NCBI GenBank assembly: GCA_963805605.1
Contig: CAWDUX010000002.1
Span: 1,302,001 to 1,366,000 of the forward strand
DNA from: Actinocatenispora sp963805605
Lineage (GTDB): Bacteria; Actinomycetota; Actinomycetes; Mycobacteriales; Micromonosporaceae
Direction: 5' to 3'
DNA: 64,000 bases
In this document: one piece after another, positions 1-7,802 of the stretch
How positions within the stretch are numbered: position 1 is the first letter of the stretch
Layout: each line of letters begins with the position of its first letter
Position numbers and translations under genes: made by a program
Notes under the pieces: generated by a model
The model's input: only the letters and a program-made list of their open reading frames with translations
Database searches by the model: none
Told to the model about the DNA's origin: nothing

Positions 1-286
1 GCAGCAACGCGATCCGTGCGGTCCGGTTCGGGTCGTACTCGATGTGCGCGACCTTGGCCGGCACACCGTCCTTGTCGGACCTGCGGAAATCGATCAGGCG
101 GTACTGCCGCTTGTGGCCGCCACCCTGGTGCCTCGTGGTGATCTTGCCCTGTGCGTTACGACCGCCCTTGGAGTGCAGCGGACGCAGCAGCGACTTCTCC
201 GGCGTACTCCGGGTGATCTCCACGAAGTCCGACACGGACGAGCCGCGGCGACCGGGAGTGGTCGGCTTGTACTTGCGGATGCCCAT
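1..286 (-). CDS. rplB: 50S ribosomal protein L2 (partial, N-terminal part)
   Basis: This is the N-terminal 95 or so residues of ribosomal protein L2, a 23S rRNA-binding protein needed for subunit joining and peptidyl transfer. The gene starts at an ATG at 286 (protein begins MGIRKYKPTTPGRR) and runs off the left edge, so the C-terminal two thirds are not in the window. The visible stretch includes the conserved L2 segment GGRNAQGKITTRHQGGGHK. It is the fifth gene of the S10 operon after rpsJ-rplC-rplD-rplW, 67 bases downstream of rplW. The identification rests on sequence and gene order together and is secure. Confidence 0.96.
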   Translation of the reverse strand, partial: MGIRKYKPTTPGRRGSSVSDFVEITRSTPEKSLLRPLHSKGGRNAQGKITTRHQGGGHKRQYRLIDFRRSDKDGVPAKVAHIEYDPNRTARIALL

Positions 287-353
287 CGTTCTCTCTACCC
301 CTGCTTGCGATCGCGGCCGGTGTCCATCAGATTCGGTCCGGCTGTCTGCATGG

Positions 354-662
354 TCAGCTGACCGGGCCGCCGAACGCCTCGATCCGGTCGCCCGGTGCGA
401 GGGTCACGATCGCCCGCTTGGTGCTCTTCCGCTTTCCGAACCCGGTACGGGTGCGCTTGCGCTTGCCCGCCCGGTTGATCGTGTTCACCGACAGCACGCG
501 CACGCTGAAGATCTGCTGAATCGCGATCTTGACCTGCGTCTTGTTCGCGTCCGGGTGGACCAGGAAGGTGTACTTGTTCTGGTCCAGCAGGCCGTAGCTC
601 TTCTCCGAGACGACCGGCTTGTCGATGACATCCCGCGGATCGTTGAAACTCACGCCGCTCAT
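354..662 (-). CDS. rplW: 50S ribosomal protein L23
   Basis: L23 is a large-subunit protein at the polypeptide exit tunnel and the docking site for trigger factor and the signal recognition particle. The 102-residue product has the usual length. It shows the family segment DVIDKPVVSEKSYGLLD near the N-terminus and a basic patch RAGKRKRTRTGFGKRKS that contacts 23S rRNA. Its start overlaps the rplD stop by four bases (ATGA), which indicates translational coupling in the S10 operon. Confidence 0.97.
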   Translation of the reverse strand: MSGVSFNDPRDVIDKPVVSEKSYGLLDQNKYTFLVHPDANKTQVKIAIQQIFSVRVLSVNTINRAGKRKRTRTGFGKRKSTKRAIVTLAPGDRIEAFGGPVS

Positions 663-1306
663 GCCTCGTCCTCCTCAGCCTTGTCGCGCTTGCCGAGGAA
701 CTCGTCCAGCGCGGTGCTCAAGAACACCACGTCGTCGTTGACCAGCACGTCGTAGGTGTTCAGCTGGTCCGCCGCGAGCAGGTGCACCTCGGGGACGTTG
801 CGCAGACTCTTCCACGTCAGCTCGTCCTCGCGGGCAACCACGATCAGTATCCGCTTGGCCTCGGTCACCTTACGCAGCGCGGTCAGCGCGCTCTTGGTGC
901 TCGGCACGTCCCCGGACACCAGTGACGAGACCACGAAGACCTGGCCAGCGCGGGCCCGGTCGGAGAGGGCGCCACGCAGTGCGGCCGCCTTCATCTTCTT
1001 CGGGGTCCGCTGGCTGTAGTCCCGCGGAACCGGCCCGTGCACCACGCCACCGCCGGCGAACTGCGGGGCCCTGGTCGAACCCTGACGGGCCCGACCGGTG
1101 CCCTTCTGCCGGTACGGCTTCTTGCCGCCGCCGGAAACCTCGCCGCGGGTCTTGACCTTGTGCGTGCCCTGACGGGCCGCTGCCAGCTGGGCCACGACGA
1201 CCTGGTGCAGCAGCGGAACGTTCACCTGTACGTCGAAGACGGTGTCCGGCAGCTCGACCGTGCCGGTCTTACCACCTTCCACGTCCAGTACGTCAACCTG
1301 GCTCAC
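659..1306 (-). CDS. rplD: 50S ribosomal protein L4
   Basis: L4 binds 23S rRNA and lines the exit tunnel; in E. coli it also represses its own S10 operon. The 215-residue product is of normal length. It carries the tunnel-loop signature with KVKTRGEVSGGGKKPYRQKG and GTGRARQGSTRAPQFAGGG at about residues 50-90. It overlaps rplC upstream and rplW downstream by four bases each, so rplC, rplD and rplW form a tightly coupled translational unit. Whether L4 autoregulates this operon cannot be told from the sequence. Confidence 0.97.
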   Translation of the reverse strand: MSQVDVLDVEGGKTGTVELPDTVFDVQVNVPLLHQVVVAQLAAARQGTHKVKTRGEVSGGGKKPYRQKGTGRARQGSTRAPQFAGGGVVHGPVPRDYSQRTPKKMKAAALRGALSDRARAGQVFVVSSLVSGDVPSTKSALTALRKVTEAKRILIVVAREDELTWKSLRNVPEVHLLAADQLNTYDVLVNDDVVFLSTALDEFLGKRDKAEEDEA

Positions 1307-1968
1307 TTGACACCGCCCTTGCGCAACGGCTGCTTGGAGGCGGTGCGGACCAGGACCAAGGTGCCCTTGGGTCCGGGCACCGCGCCCTTGACCAGCAGAA
1401 TGTTGTTCTCCAGGTCGACGTCGACCACGGTCAGGTTCTGCACGGTGAAGCGGTCGGAACCCATCCGGCCGGCCATCCGTACGCCCTTGAAGACCCGGCC
1501 CGGAGTGGCACAGCCGCCGATGGAACCGGGCGACCGGTGCTTGCGCTCCACACCGTGCGATGCCTTCAGACCGTGGAAGCCGTGCCGCTTCATGACACCG
1601 GCGAAACCCTTACCGCGGGTGCGGCCGGTCACGTCGATCAGCTGGCCGGCTTCGAAGCCGTCCACCGTGACCTCGGCGCCCAGCTCGAATTCGCTGGCGT
1701 CGGGGGTACGGATCTCCACGACGTGCCGGCGCGGCGTAACGCCGGCCCGCTCGAAATGACCGGCCCGCGGCTTGTTCACCTTGCGGGGGTCGATTGCGCC
1801 GTAGGCCAGTTGGACAGCGGAATAGCCGTCCTTGTCCGCGGTACGAACCTGCGTGACGACGCAAGGCCCGGCCTGAACCACCGTCACCGGAACGACTCGG
1901 TTGCGTTCGTCCCAGATCTGGGTCATGCCGAGCTTGGCGCCCAGGATGCCCCTGATTTGCCTGTCCAT
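1303..1968 (-). CDS. rplC: 50S ribosomal protein L3
   Basis: L3 is a primary 23S rRNA-binding protein whose long loop reaches the peptidyl transferase centre. The 221-residue product begins MDRQIRGILGAKLGMTQ and contains the conserved loop with FAGVMKRHGFHGLKASHGV and the SPGSIGGCATPGRVFKG stretch at about residues 130-165. It lies 11 bases downstream of rpsJ and overlaps rplD by four bases. Nothing unusual is seen. Confidence 0.97.
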   Translation of the reverse strand: MDRQIRGILGAKLGMTQIWDERNRVVPVTVVQAGPCVVTQVRTADKDGYSAVQLAYGAIDPRKVNKPRAGHFERAGVTPRRHVVEIRTPDASEFELGAEVTVDGFEAGQLIDVTGRTRGKGFAGVMKRHGFHGLKASHGVERKHRSPGSIGGCATPGRVFKGVRMAGRMGSDRFTVQNLTVVDVDLENNILLVKGAVPGPKGTLVLVRTASKQPLRKGGVK

Positions 1969-1979
1969 CTTCTCGGTCC

Positions 1980-2288
1980 CTACAGCTTGATCTCGATGTC
2001 GACGCCGGCCGGCAGGTCCAGCCGCATCAGCGAGTCGACCGTCTTCGGAGTCGGGTCGATGATGTCGATCAGTCGCTTGTGCGTACGCATCTCGAAGTGC
2101 TCGCGCGAGTCCTTGTACTTATGCGGCGAGCGGATGACGCAGAAACGGTTGATCTCCGTGGGCAGCGGCACCGGGCCAGCGACCTGCGCCCCGGTGCGCG
2201 TCACCGTCTCGACGATCTTTCGCGCCGAGGAGTCGACGACCTCGTGGTCGTAGGCCTTCAGCCGGATGCGGATCTTCTGTCCCGCCAT
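1980..2288 (-). CDS. rpsJ: 30S ribosomal protein S10
   Basis: S10 is a small-subunit head protein and, as NusE, a partner of NusB in transcription antitermination. The 102-residue product starts [19 protein letters not shown] and has the family motif [26 protein letters not shown] split over residues 44-70. It is the first gene of the S10 operon. A 503-base gene-free region upstream holds its promoter and leader, including a hairpin element shared with the rpsL leader. Confidence 0.97.
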
Positions 2289-2791
2289 GGTGGCTTCTGA
2301 TTCCTTCTCTCGTGCCGCTGCCCTGGCCGGAAAGCGAGGAGCTCGCTGGCGAGCGAGTCCCCGATGATCCCGACTTCAGGCTCCTGTGGTCCTTCTTCAG
2401 CCGGCCTGCCAGCAATTTCGCTGACTTGGCCGACCCCCGCGGTCGGGCGTGTCGCCGATCCGAGGTCAAAGCTCCGCCCGAACATCCGGACCGGAGATCC
2501 ACCTGCTGCCGATGACACGCTCCGCAGGTGACCCGCGAGAAAACTCGCCGGAACACCCTGCCGCGGGTCTCAACGCTTGGCTCCACACCGCCCTACCGGA
2601 AACCGGTCGGCCGGGTTCGCTGGCCTCGCATCGTGCGATGCGACCTATGCCAGCCACCTATCAGAGTGGCAGACACGCGGACGCACCGCGGACGCAACCT
2701 GTCTAGTATGCCGTACCGAGTGCCGCGAACGGAAACCGGGGTGACCGGACCCACCCGATGAGCTCGAGCGGGGCCGGCCCCCTCACGTGCA
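2289..2791 (-). promoter_or_regulatory. upstream region and leader of the S10 operon
   Basis: This 503-base gene-free stretch separates tuf from rpsJ and should hold the tuf terminator and the S10 promoter. I see a small inverted repeat at 2342-2355 (arms GCTCGC and GCGAGC), the hairpin motif at 2431-2456, and a TTGACC at about 2464-2469 that lacks a good -10 partner. A GGGGCCGGCCCC palindrome at 2770-2781 just beyond tuf could be part of its terminator. I cannot place the transcription start with confidence. Confidence 0.45.
2431..2456 (-). promoter_or_regulatory. hairpin element shared with the rpsL leader
   Basis: These 26 bases are identical to 7351-7376 in the leader of rpsL. On the minus strand the element reads GGCGACACGC followed by a stem CCGACC / GGTCGG around the loop GCGGG. 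It lies 143 bases upstream of the rpsJ start. An identical element in front of two separate ribosomal-protein operons suggests a shared leader function such as attenuation or protein binding. That function is inferred, not shown. Confidence 0.55.
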
Positions 2792-3985
2792 CTACTTGAG
2801 AATCTTGGTAACCTGGCCGGCGCCGACGGTACGACCGCCTTCACGGATGGCCAGCTTCAGACCCTCCTCCATGGCGATGGGCTGGATCAGCACCACCGAC
2901 ATCGAGGTGTTGTCGCCCGGCATGACCATCTCGGTGCCCTCGGGGAGGGTCACCACGCCGGTCACGTCGGTCGTCCGGAAGTAGAACTGCGGACGATAGT
3001 TGTTGAAGAATGGCGTGTGACGGCCACCCTCATCCTTGGACAGGATGTAGACCTGGCACTCGAACTCGGTATGCGGGGTGATCGTCCCCGGCTTCACCAC
3101 GACCTGGCCGCGCTCCACGTCCTCGCGCTTGATACCGCGCAGCAGCAGGCCGCAGTTCTCACCGGCACGCGCCTCGTCGAGGATCTTGCGGAACATCTCG
3201 ACGCTGGTGACGGTGGTCTTGGTCGACTTCTCGCGGATGCCGACGATCTCGACCTCTTCGTTCACCTTGAGCGTGCCGCGCTCCGCGCGACCCGTCACCA
3301 CGGTACCGCGGCCGGTGATCGTGAAGACGTCCTCGATCGGCATCAGGAACGGCTTGTCGATGTCGCGCTCGGGCTCCGGAATGTACTCATCCACGGCGTC
3401 CATGAGCTCGGCCACCGAGGCCGCCCAGGTCTCGTCGCCCTCCAGCGCCTTCAGCGCGGAGACCTTCACGACCGGCAGGTCGTCGCCCGGGTACTCCTGG
3501 CTGGACAGCAGCTCGCGGACCTCGAGCTCGACGAGCTCGACGAGCTCCTCGTCCTCGACCATGTCCGCCTTGTTCAGTGCGACCACGATGTACGGCACGC
3601 CAACCTGGCGGGCCAGCAGTACGTGCTCACGGGTCTGCGGCATCGGGCCGTCGGTCGCGGCGACCACCAGGATCGCGCCGTCCATCTGCGCGGCACCGGT
3701 GATCATGTTCTTGATGTAGTCCGCGTGACCGGGGCAGTCGACGTGCGCATAGTGCCGCTTGTCGGTCTGGTACTCGACGTGCGAGATCGCGATCGTGATA
3801 CCGCGCTGCTTCTCTTCAGGCGCGTTGTCGATCTGATCGAACGCCATGTACGGGTTCAGATCCGGGTGCCTGTCGTGCAGGACCTTGGTGATGGCCGCCG
3901 TCAGCGTCGTCTTGCCGTGGTCAATGTGACCGATGGTGCCGATGTTGACGTGCGGCTTGGTCCGCTCGAACTTCGCCTTCGCCAC
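2792..3985 (-). CDS. tuf: elongation factor Tu
   Basis: EF-Tu is the GTPase that delivers aminoacyl-tRNA to the ribosomal A site. The 397-residue product is full length. G1 motif GHIDHGKT lies at residues 19-26, the G3 motif DCPGHADY near 81 and the G4 motif NKAD near 136. Beta-barrel domains 2 and 3 follow and the protein ends VTKILK. It is the last gene of the str operon, 135 bases after fusA. Two inverted repeats lie in that spacer (4022-4037 and 4080-4117), so tuf may also have its own promoter or be separately controlled. A strong ribosome-binding site, AGGAGG, precedes the start. Confidence 0.98.
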   Translation of the reverse strand: MAKAKFERTKPHVNIGTIGHIDHGKTTLTAAITKVLHDRHPDLNPYMAFDQIDNAPEEKQRGITIAISHVEYQTDKRHYAHVDCPGHADYIKNMITGAAQMDGAILVVAATDGPMPQTREHVLLARQVGVPYIVVALNKADMVEDEELVELVELEVRELLSSQEYPGDDLPVVKVSALKALEGDETWAASVAELMDAVDEYIPEPERDIDKPFLMPIEDVFTITGRGTVVTGRAERGTLKVNEEVEIVGIREKSTKTTVTSVEMFRKILDEARAGENCGLLLRGIKREDVERGQVVVKPGTITPHTEFECQVYILSKDEGGRHTPFFNNYRPQFYFRTTDVTGVVTLPEGTEMVMPGDNTSMSVVLIQPIAMEEGLKLAIREGGRTVGAGQVTKILK

Positions 3986-4079
3986 TGGTGTCCTCCTGTG
4001 GACTTGCTGTTTCTGGAACTCCCCCGCGTTCGCGGGGACCGAGCCGCCGGACGGCTATTGATGTTGCTCAATCACTGCT

Positions 4080-4117
4080 GCTGCTCGTGGAGCATCCACG
4101 GATGATCCACGTGCAGC
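4080..4117 (-). terminator. inverted repeat between fusA and tuf
   Basis: Twelve-base arms (4080-4091 and 4106-4117) match with a single mismatch around a 14-base loop, starting four bases after the fusA stop. Forty bases further on is a second, perfect hairpin at 4022-4037 (arms CCCCGCG and CGCGGGG), just before the tuf ribosome-binding site. The first may be an attenuator or partial terminator. No T-run follows it. Confidence 0.4.
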
Positions 4118-4120
4118 AAG

Positions 4121-6220
4121 TTACTCGCCAGTGGCCTTAGCGATGATTTCCTTGGCCACGTTGGACGGCACTTCAGCGTACGAGTCGAACTGCATCGAGT
4201 AACTCGCCCGCCCCTGGGTCTTGGACCGCAGGTCGTTGACGTAACCGAACATCTCCGACAGCGGAACGTTGGCGCGGACCACACGGGTGCCGCTGCGTTC
4301 CTCCATCGCCTGGATCGCGCCACGTCGGGAGTTCAAGTCGCCGATCACATCACCCATGTTCTCCTCGGGCGTGGTGACCTCGACCGCCATCAACGGCTCC
4401 AGCAGCACCGGGCTGGCCTTCCGAGCGGCCTCCTTGAGCGCCATGGAACCGGCGATCTTGAATGCCATCTCGGAGGAGTCCACCTCGTGGTACTGGCCGT
4501 CGACGAGTTCGAACTTCACTCCGACCAACGGATAACCGGCGAGGATGCCGTACTGCATGGCGTCCTGCGCACCGGCGTCCACCGAGGGGATGTACTCCCT
4601 CGGGATCCGACCACCGGTCACCTTATTGTCGAATTCGTACGTCGGGCCGTCCGCCTCCATCGGCAGTGGCTCGATGTTGACGATCACCTTGGCGAACTGG
4701 CCGGAACCACCGGTCTGCTTCTTGTGCAGATAGGTGATCTTCTCGACGCGCTTCTTGATCGTCTCGCGGTACGCCACCTGCGGCTTGCCGATGTTGGCCT
4801 CGACGTTGAACTCCCGCCGCATCCGGTCGACCAGGATGTCGAGGTGCAACTCGCCCATCCCGGAGATGACCGTCTGGCCGGTCTCCTCGTCGTTCTTGAC
4901 GCGGAAGGTCGGGTCCTCCTCGGCCAGCCGCTGGATCGCGACCGACAGCTTCTCCTGGTCCGCCTTGCTCTTCGGCTCGATCGCCACGTCGATGACGGGC
5001 TCAGGGAACACCATCGACTCCAGGATCACCGGGTGAGCCGGGTCGCAGAGCGTGTCACCGGTGGTGGTCTGCTTCAGACCCTGCACCGCGATGATGTCGC
5101 CAGCCTGGGCGGAGCCGCGCTCCTCCCGCTTGTTCGCGTGCATCTGGTAGATCTTGCCGATGCGCTCTTTGCGGTCCTTGGTGGAGTTGACCACCTGGGT
5201 GGCCGTCTCCAGGGTGCCGGAGTAGATCCGCACGTAGGTCAGCTTGCCCAGGTGCTTGTCCGTCTGGATCTTGAACGCCAGCGAGGAGAACGGCTCCTTG
5301 GGGTCCGCGTGCCGCTCGACCGGCGTCTCGCCGTCGGTGGCCAGGCCCTCGATCGCCGGCAGGTCCAGTGGGCTGGGCAGGTAGTCGATCACCGCGTCGA
5401 GCATGGGCTGTACGCCCTTGTTCTTGAACGCGGAGCCGCACAGCACCGGGTTGGCCTTGTTGGCGATCGTGGCCCGGCGGATGCCGGCCTGGATCTCCTC
5501 GATGGACAGTTCCTCACCCTCGAGGTACTTCTCCATCACCGCGTCGTCGACGTCGGCCAGCGTCTCCAGGAGTTTTTCGCGATATTCCGCGGCCTTCTCC
5601 TGCATGTCCGCCGGAACGTCCTCAATGGCGTAGTCCTCACCCATCTGGGTTTCCCCACGCCAGGTCAGGGCCTTCATCCGGAGTACGTCGACCACGCCGA
5701 TGAAGGCTGCCTCGTTGCCGATCGGCAGCTGCAGAACCAACGGGGTGGCGTTGAGCCGGTCCACCATCATGTCGACGCAACGGTAGAAGTCGGCGCCGGT
5801 GCGGTCGAGCTTGTTGACGAAGCACATCCGCGGAACGTGGTACTTGTCGGCCTGCCGCCAGACGTTCTCGGTCTGCGGCTCCACGCCGGCGACGCCGTCG
5901 TAGACCGCGATCGAACCGTCGAGTACGCGCAGGTTGCGCTCCACCTCGACGGTGAAGTCGACGTGTCCCGGGGTGTCGATGATCTGGACCGTGTAGCCCT
6001 TCCACTCACACTTCGTCGCTGCCGAAGTGATCGTGATGCCCCGCTCCTGCTCCTGCTCCATCCAGTCCATCACGGCCGCGCCGTCATGAACCTCACCGAT
6101 CTTGTACGTGATACCGGTGTAGAACAGGATCCGCTCGGTCGTCGTCGTCTTACCGGCATCGATGTGGGCCATGATGCCGATGTTGCGGACCTTGGCCAGC
6201 GCGGCGTCAGCGTTTGCCAC
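4121..6220 (-). CDS. fusA: elongation factor G
   Basis: EF-G is the GTPase that drives ribosomal translocation and, with RRF, ribosome recycling. The 699-residue protein is full length. AHIDAGKT (G1) is at residues 18-25, DTPGHVDF (G3) near 82 and NKLD (G4) near 136. Domains II-V follow, including the domain IV region GGSGQFAKV near 500. The start is a GTG at 6220. It belongs to the str operon rpsL-rpsG-fusA-tuf, 90 bases downstream of rpsG. Confidence 0.98.
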   Translation of the reverse strand: MANADAALAKVRNIGIMAHIDAGKTTTTERILFYTGITYKIGEVHDGAAVMDWMEQEQERGITITSAATKCEWKGYTVQIIDTPGHVDFTVEVERNLRVLDGSIAVYDGVAGVEPQTENVWRQADKYHVPRMCFVNKLDRTGADFYRCVDMMVDRLNATPLVLQLPIGNEAAFIGVVDVLRMKALTWRGETQMGEDYAIEDVPADMQEKAAEYREKLLETLADVDDAVMEKYLEGEELSIEEIQAGIRRATIANKANPVLCGSAFKNKGVQPMLDAVIDYLPSPLDLPAIEGLATDGETPVERHADPKEPFSSLAFKIQTDKHLGKLTYVRIYSGTLETATQVVNSTKDRKERIGKIYQMHANKREERGSAQAGDIIAVQGLKQTTTGDTLCDPAHPVILESMVFPEPVIDVAIEPKSKADQEKLSVAIQRLAEEDPTFRVKNDEETGQTVISGMGELHLDILVDRMRREFNVEANIGKPQVAYRETIKKRVEKITYLHKKQTGGSGQFAKVIVNIEPLPMEADGPTYEFDNKVTGGRIPREYIPSVDAGAQDAMQYGILAGYPLVGVKFELVDGQYHEVDSSEMAFKIAGSMALKEAARKASPVLLEPLMAVEVTTPEENMGDVIGDLNSRRGAIQAMEERSGTRVVRANVPLSEMFGYVNDLRSKTQGRASYSMQFDSYAEVPSNVAKEIIAKATGE

Positions 6221-6310
6221 TGCTACCTACTTCTCTCGTCGCTTGGCATGGAGTCGGTGCCGCCGGAATGATGCGGCCGGCGGCACCGCTGCGGAGTCGG
6301 GGCCGGTGGA

Positions 6311-6781
6311 CTACCAGCGGTAGTGCGCGAAGGCCTTGTTGGACTCGGCCATCTTGTGCGTGTCCTCGCGGCGCTTCACCGCAGCACCCAGACCGTTGCT
6401 GGCATCCAGCAGCTCGTTCATCAGCCGCTCGGTCATGGTCTTCTCCCGACGTGCCCGGGAGTACTGGATCAGCCAGCGCAGACCCAACGTGGTGGCGCGC
6501 TGCGGACGGACCTCGACCGGCACCTGGTACGTGGCGCCGCCAACTCGACGGCTGCGCACCTCCAGCGACGGCTTGATGTTGTCCAACGCCCGCTTGAGCG
6601 TGACGACCGGGTCGGTGTTGGTCTTCTCCCGGGCGCCTTCCATGGCTTCGTACACCAGGCGCTCGGCCAGCTGGCGCTTGCCAGAGATGAGCACCTTGTT
6701 GATGAGCTGGGTGACGAGCACCGAGCTGTGCACCGGGTCCGCGGTCAGCGGACGGCGCGGTGCGGGTCCCTTGCGCGGCAT
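6311..6781 (-). CDS. rpsG: 30S ribosomal protein S7
   Basis: S7 nucleates assembly of the 30S head and contacts the mRNA exit. The reading frame is open further upstream, but the start is placed at the ATG at 6781 (MPRKGPAPRRP), which gives the family-typical 156 residues and leaves one base between the rpsL stop and this start. The segment TDPVVTLKRALDNIKPSLEV and the C-terminal MAESNKAFAHYRW are characteristic. It is the second gene of the str operon. Confidence 0.97.
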   Translation of the reverse strand: MPRKGPAPRRPLTADPVHSSVLVTQLINKVLISGKRQLAERLVYEAMEGAREKTNTDPVVTLKRALDNIKPSLEVRSRRVGGATYQVPVEVRPQRATTLGLRWLIQYSRARREKTMTERLMNELLDASNGLGAAVKRREDTHKMAESNKAFAHYRW

Positions 6782-6782
6782 G

Positions 6783-7157
6783 TCAGCTCTTCTCCCTCTT
6801 CGCTCCGTAGCGGCTACGCGCCTGCTTACGGTTCCGCACGCCCTGCGTGTCCAATGAGCCGCGGACGATCTTGTACCGCACACCCGGCAGGTCCTTCACC
6901 CGGCCACCACGCACGAGCACGATCGAGTGCTCCTGCAGGTTGTGGCCGACACCCGGGATGTACGCGGTCACCTCGATACCGCTGGACAGCTTCACGCGAG
7001 CCACCTTGCGAAGCGCCGAGTTCGGCTTCTTCGGGGTGGTCGTGTACACGCGGGTGCACACGCCACGCCGCTGCGGGCTTCCCTTCAGCGCTGGCGTCTT
7101 CGTCTTGCTGGTCTTCGCCTGGCGGCCCTTGCGGACCAGCTGCTGGATCGTGGGCAC
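6783..7157 (-). CDS. rpsL: 30S ribosomal protein S12
   Basis: S12 sits at the decoding centre and controls translational accuracy; it is the classic target of streptomycin-resistance mutations. The 124-residue product starts from a GTG at 7157 (MPTIQQLVRKGR). The two resistance-associated lysines are wild type: one in TTPKKPNSALRK (K43) and one in GRVKDLPGVRY (K88). The gene would therefore be expected to confer sensitivity. It heads the str operon and has a leader of roughly 380 bases with strong hairpins. Confidence 0.97.
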   Translation of the reverse strand: MPTIQQLVRKGRQAKTSKTKTPALKGSPQRRGVCTRVYTTTPKKPNSALRKVARVKLSSGIEVTAYIPGVGHNLQEHSIVLVRGGRVKDLPGVRYKIVRGSLDTQGVRNRKQARSRYGAKREKS

Positions 7158-7537
7158 CGGGTCTTTCGCTCCCTTCGGCCATCACTGGCCGGGCCAATCT
7201 TCTGGTGATCGGACTTGCGGGTCCTACCGTGTTGCGGTGTTACCTGCCGTTGATGCTGTCTGAGGTCCTGCCGACATCGGACCGTGTCGCGGTCACCGAG
7301 CCGTTCCGGCGCGCGGGGCGGCATGACGCAACCGAACCGACCGGATTCCCCGACCCCCGCGGTCGGGCGTGTCGCCCTCTCGCAGACCTCGGTGGCTGCG
7401 CGATGACTTCGACACAGTCTTTTGTCCTGCACGTCGCCATGCGGTAGACCCCGAAACAGGCTGGAAGCCTGTTTCGTTCGACACCGAGATGCCGACCGGA
7501 CGCACACGCGACGGACCCAGGCAGCGCCCAGGCACGA
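7158..7537 (-). promoter_or_regulatory. structured 5' leader of the str operon
   Basis: A predicted transcript start near 7537 leaves about 380 untranslated bases before rpsL. The leader holds a perfect hairpin at 7452-7476 with 11-base arms (CGAAACAGGCT) and a three-base loop. It also holds the 26-base element at 7351-7376, identical to that in front of rpsJ, where the stem CCCGACC / GGTCGGG encloses the loop GCGGG. Long structured leaders on ribosomal-protein operons commonly serve autoregulation or attenuation. Which protein would bind here is unknown. Confidence 0.5.
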
Positions 7538-7543
7538 AGACCA

Positions 7544-7572
7544 AGAGTACCCACCATCCTGACCGAGGTCAA
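7544..7572 (-). promoter_or_regulatory. promoter of the str operon (candidate)
   Basis: On the minus strand, TTGACC (7572-7567) and TACTCT (7549-7544) are separated by exactly 17 bases. This is a good match to a housekeeping sigma-factor promoter upstream of rpsL. The remaining stretch from 7573 to 7802 shows only a weak inverted repeat at 7657-7671, which may terminate the gene that ends at 7803. Confidence 0.6.
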
Positions 7573-7802
7573 AACGGGGGGTCCTGGTCGGACCCGTCAT
7601 CCGGGCCTGTGCCCTCGTACTACCTGTTTATCCATCAGGATAGCCGGCTCCCCGGACCGCCCGCAGGGCGGGCTGCGATCTTCGCTCTGGTGCGACCCAC
7701 GACACCTCCGCCGGCGCCACTGCCCGCGCGCGGATACCGACTCCGGTGACGCTGACGGCAATCCGGGCGCACAGCGGCAGCCAATGGTCCGACTCCGGAC
7801 AC

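Noticed and set aside
4487..6271. Plus-strand open frame of 594 codons opposite fusA
   Set aside because: High-GC shadow of fusA with biased composition and no recognisable domain.
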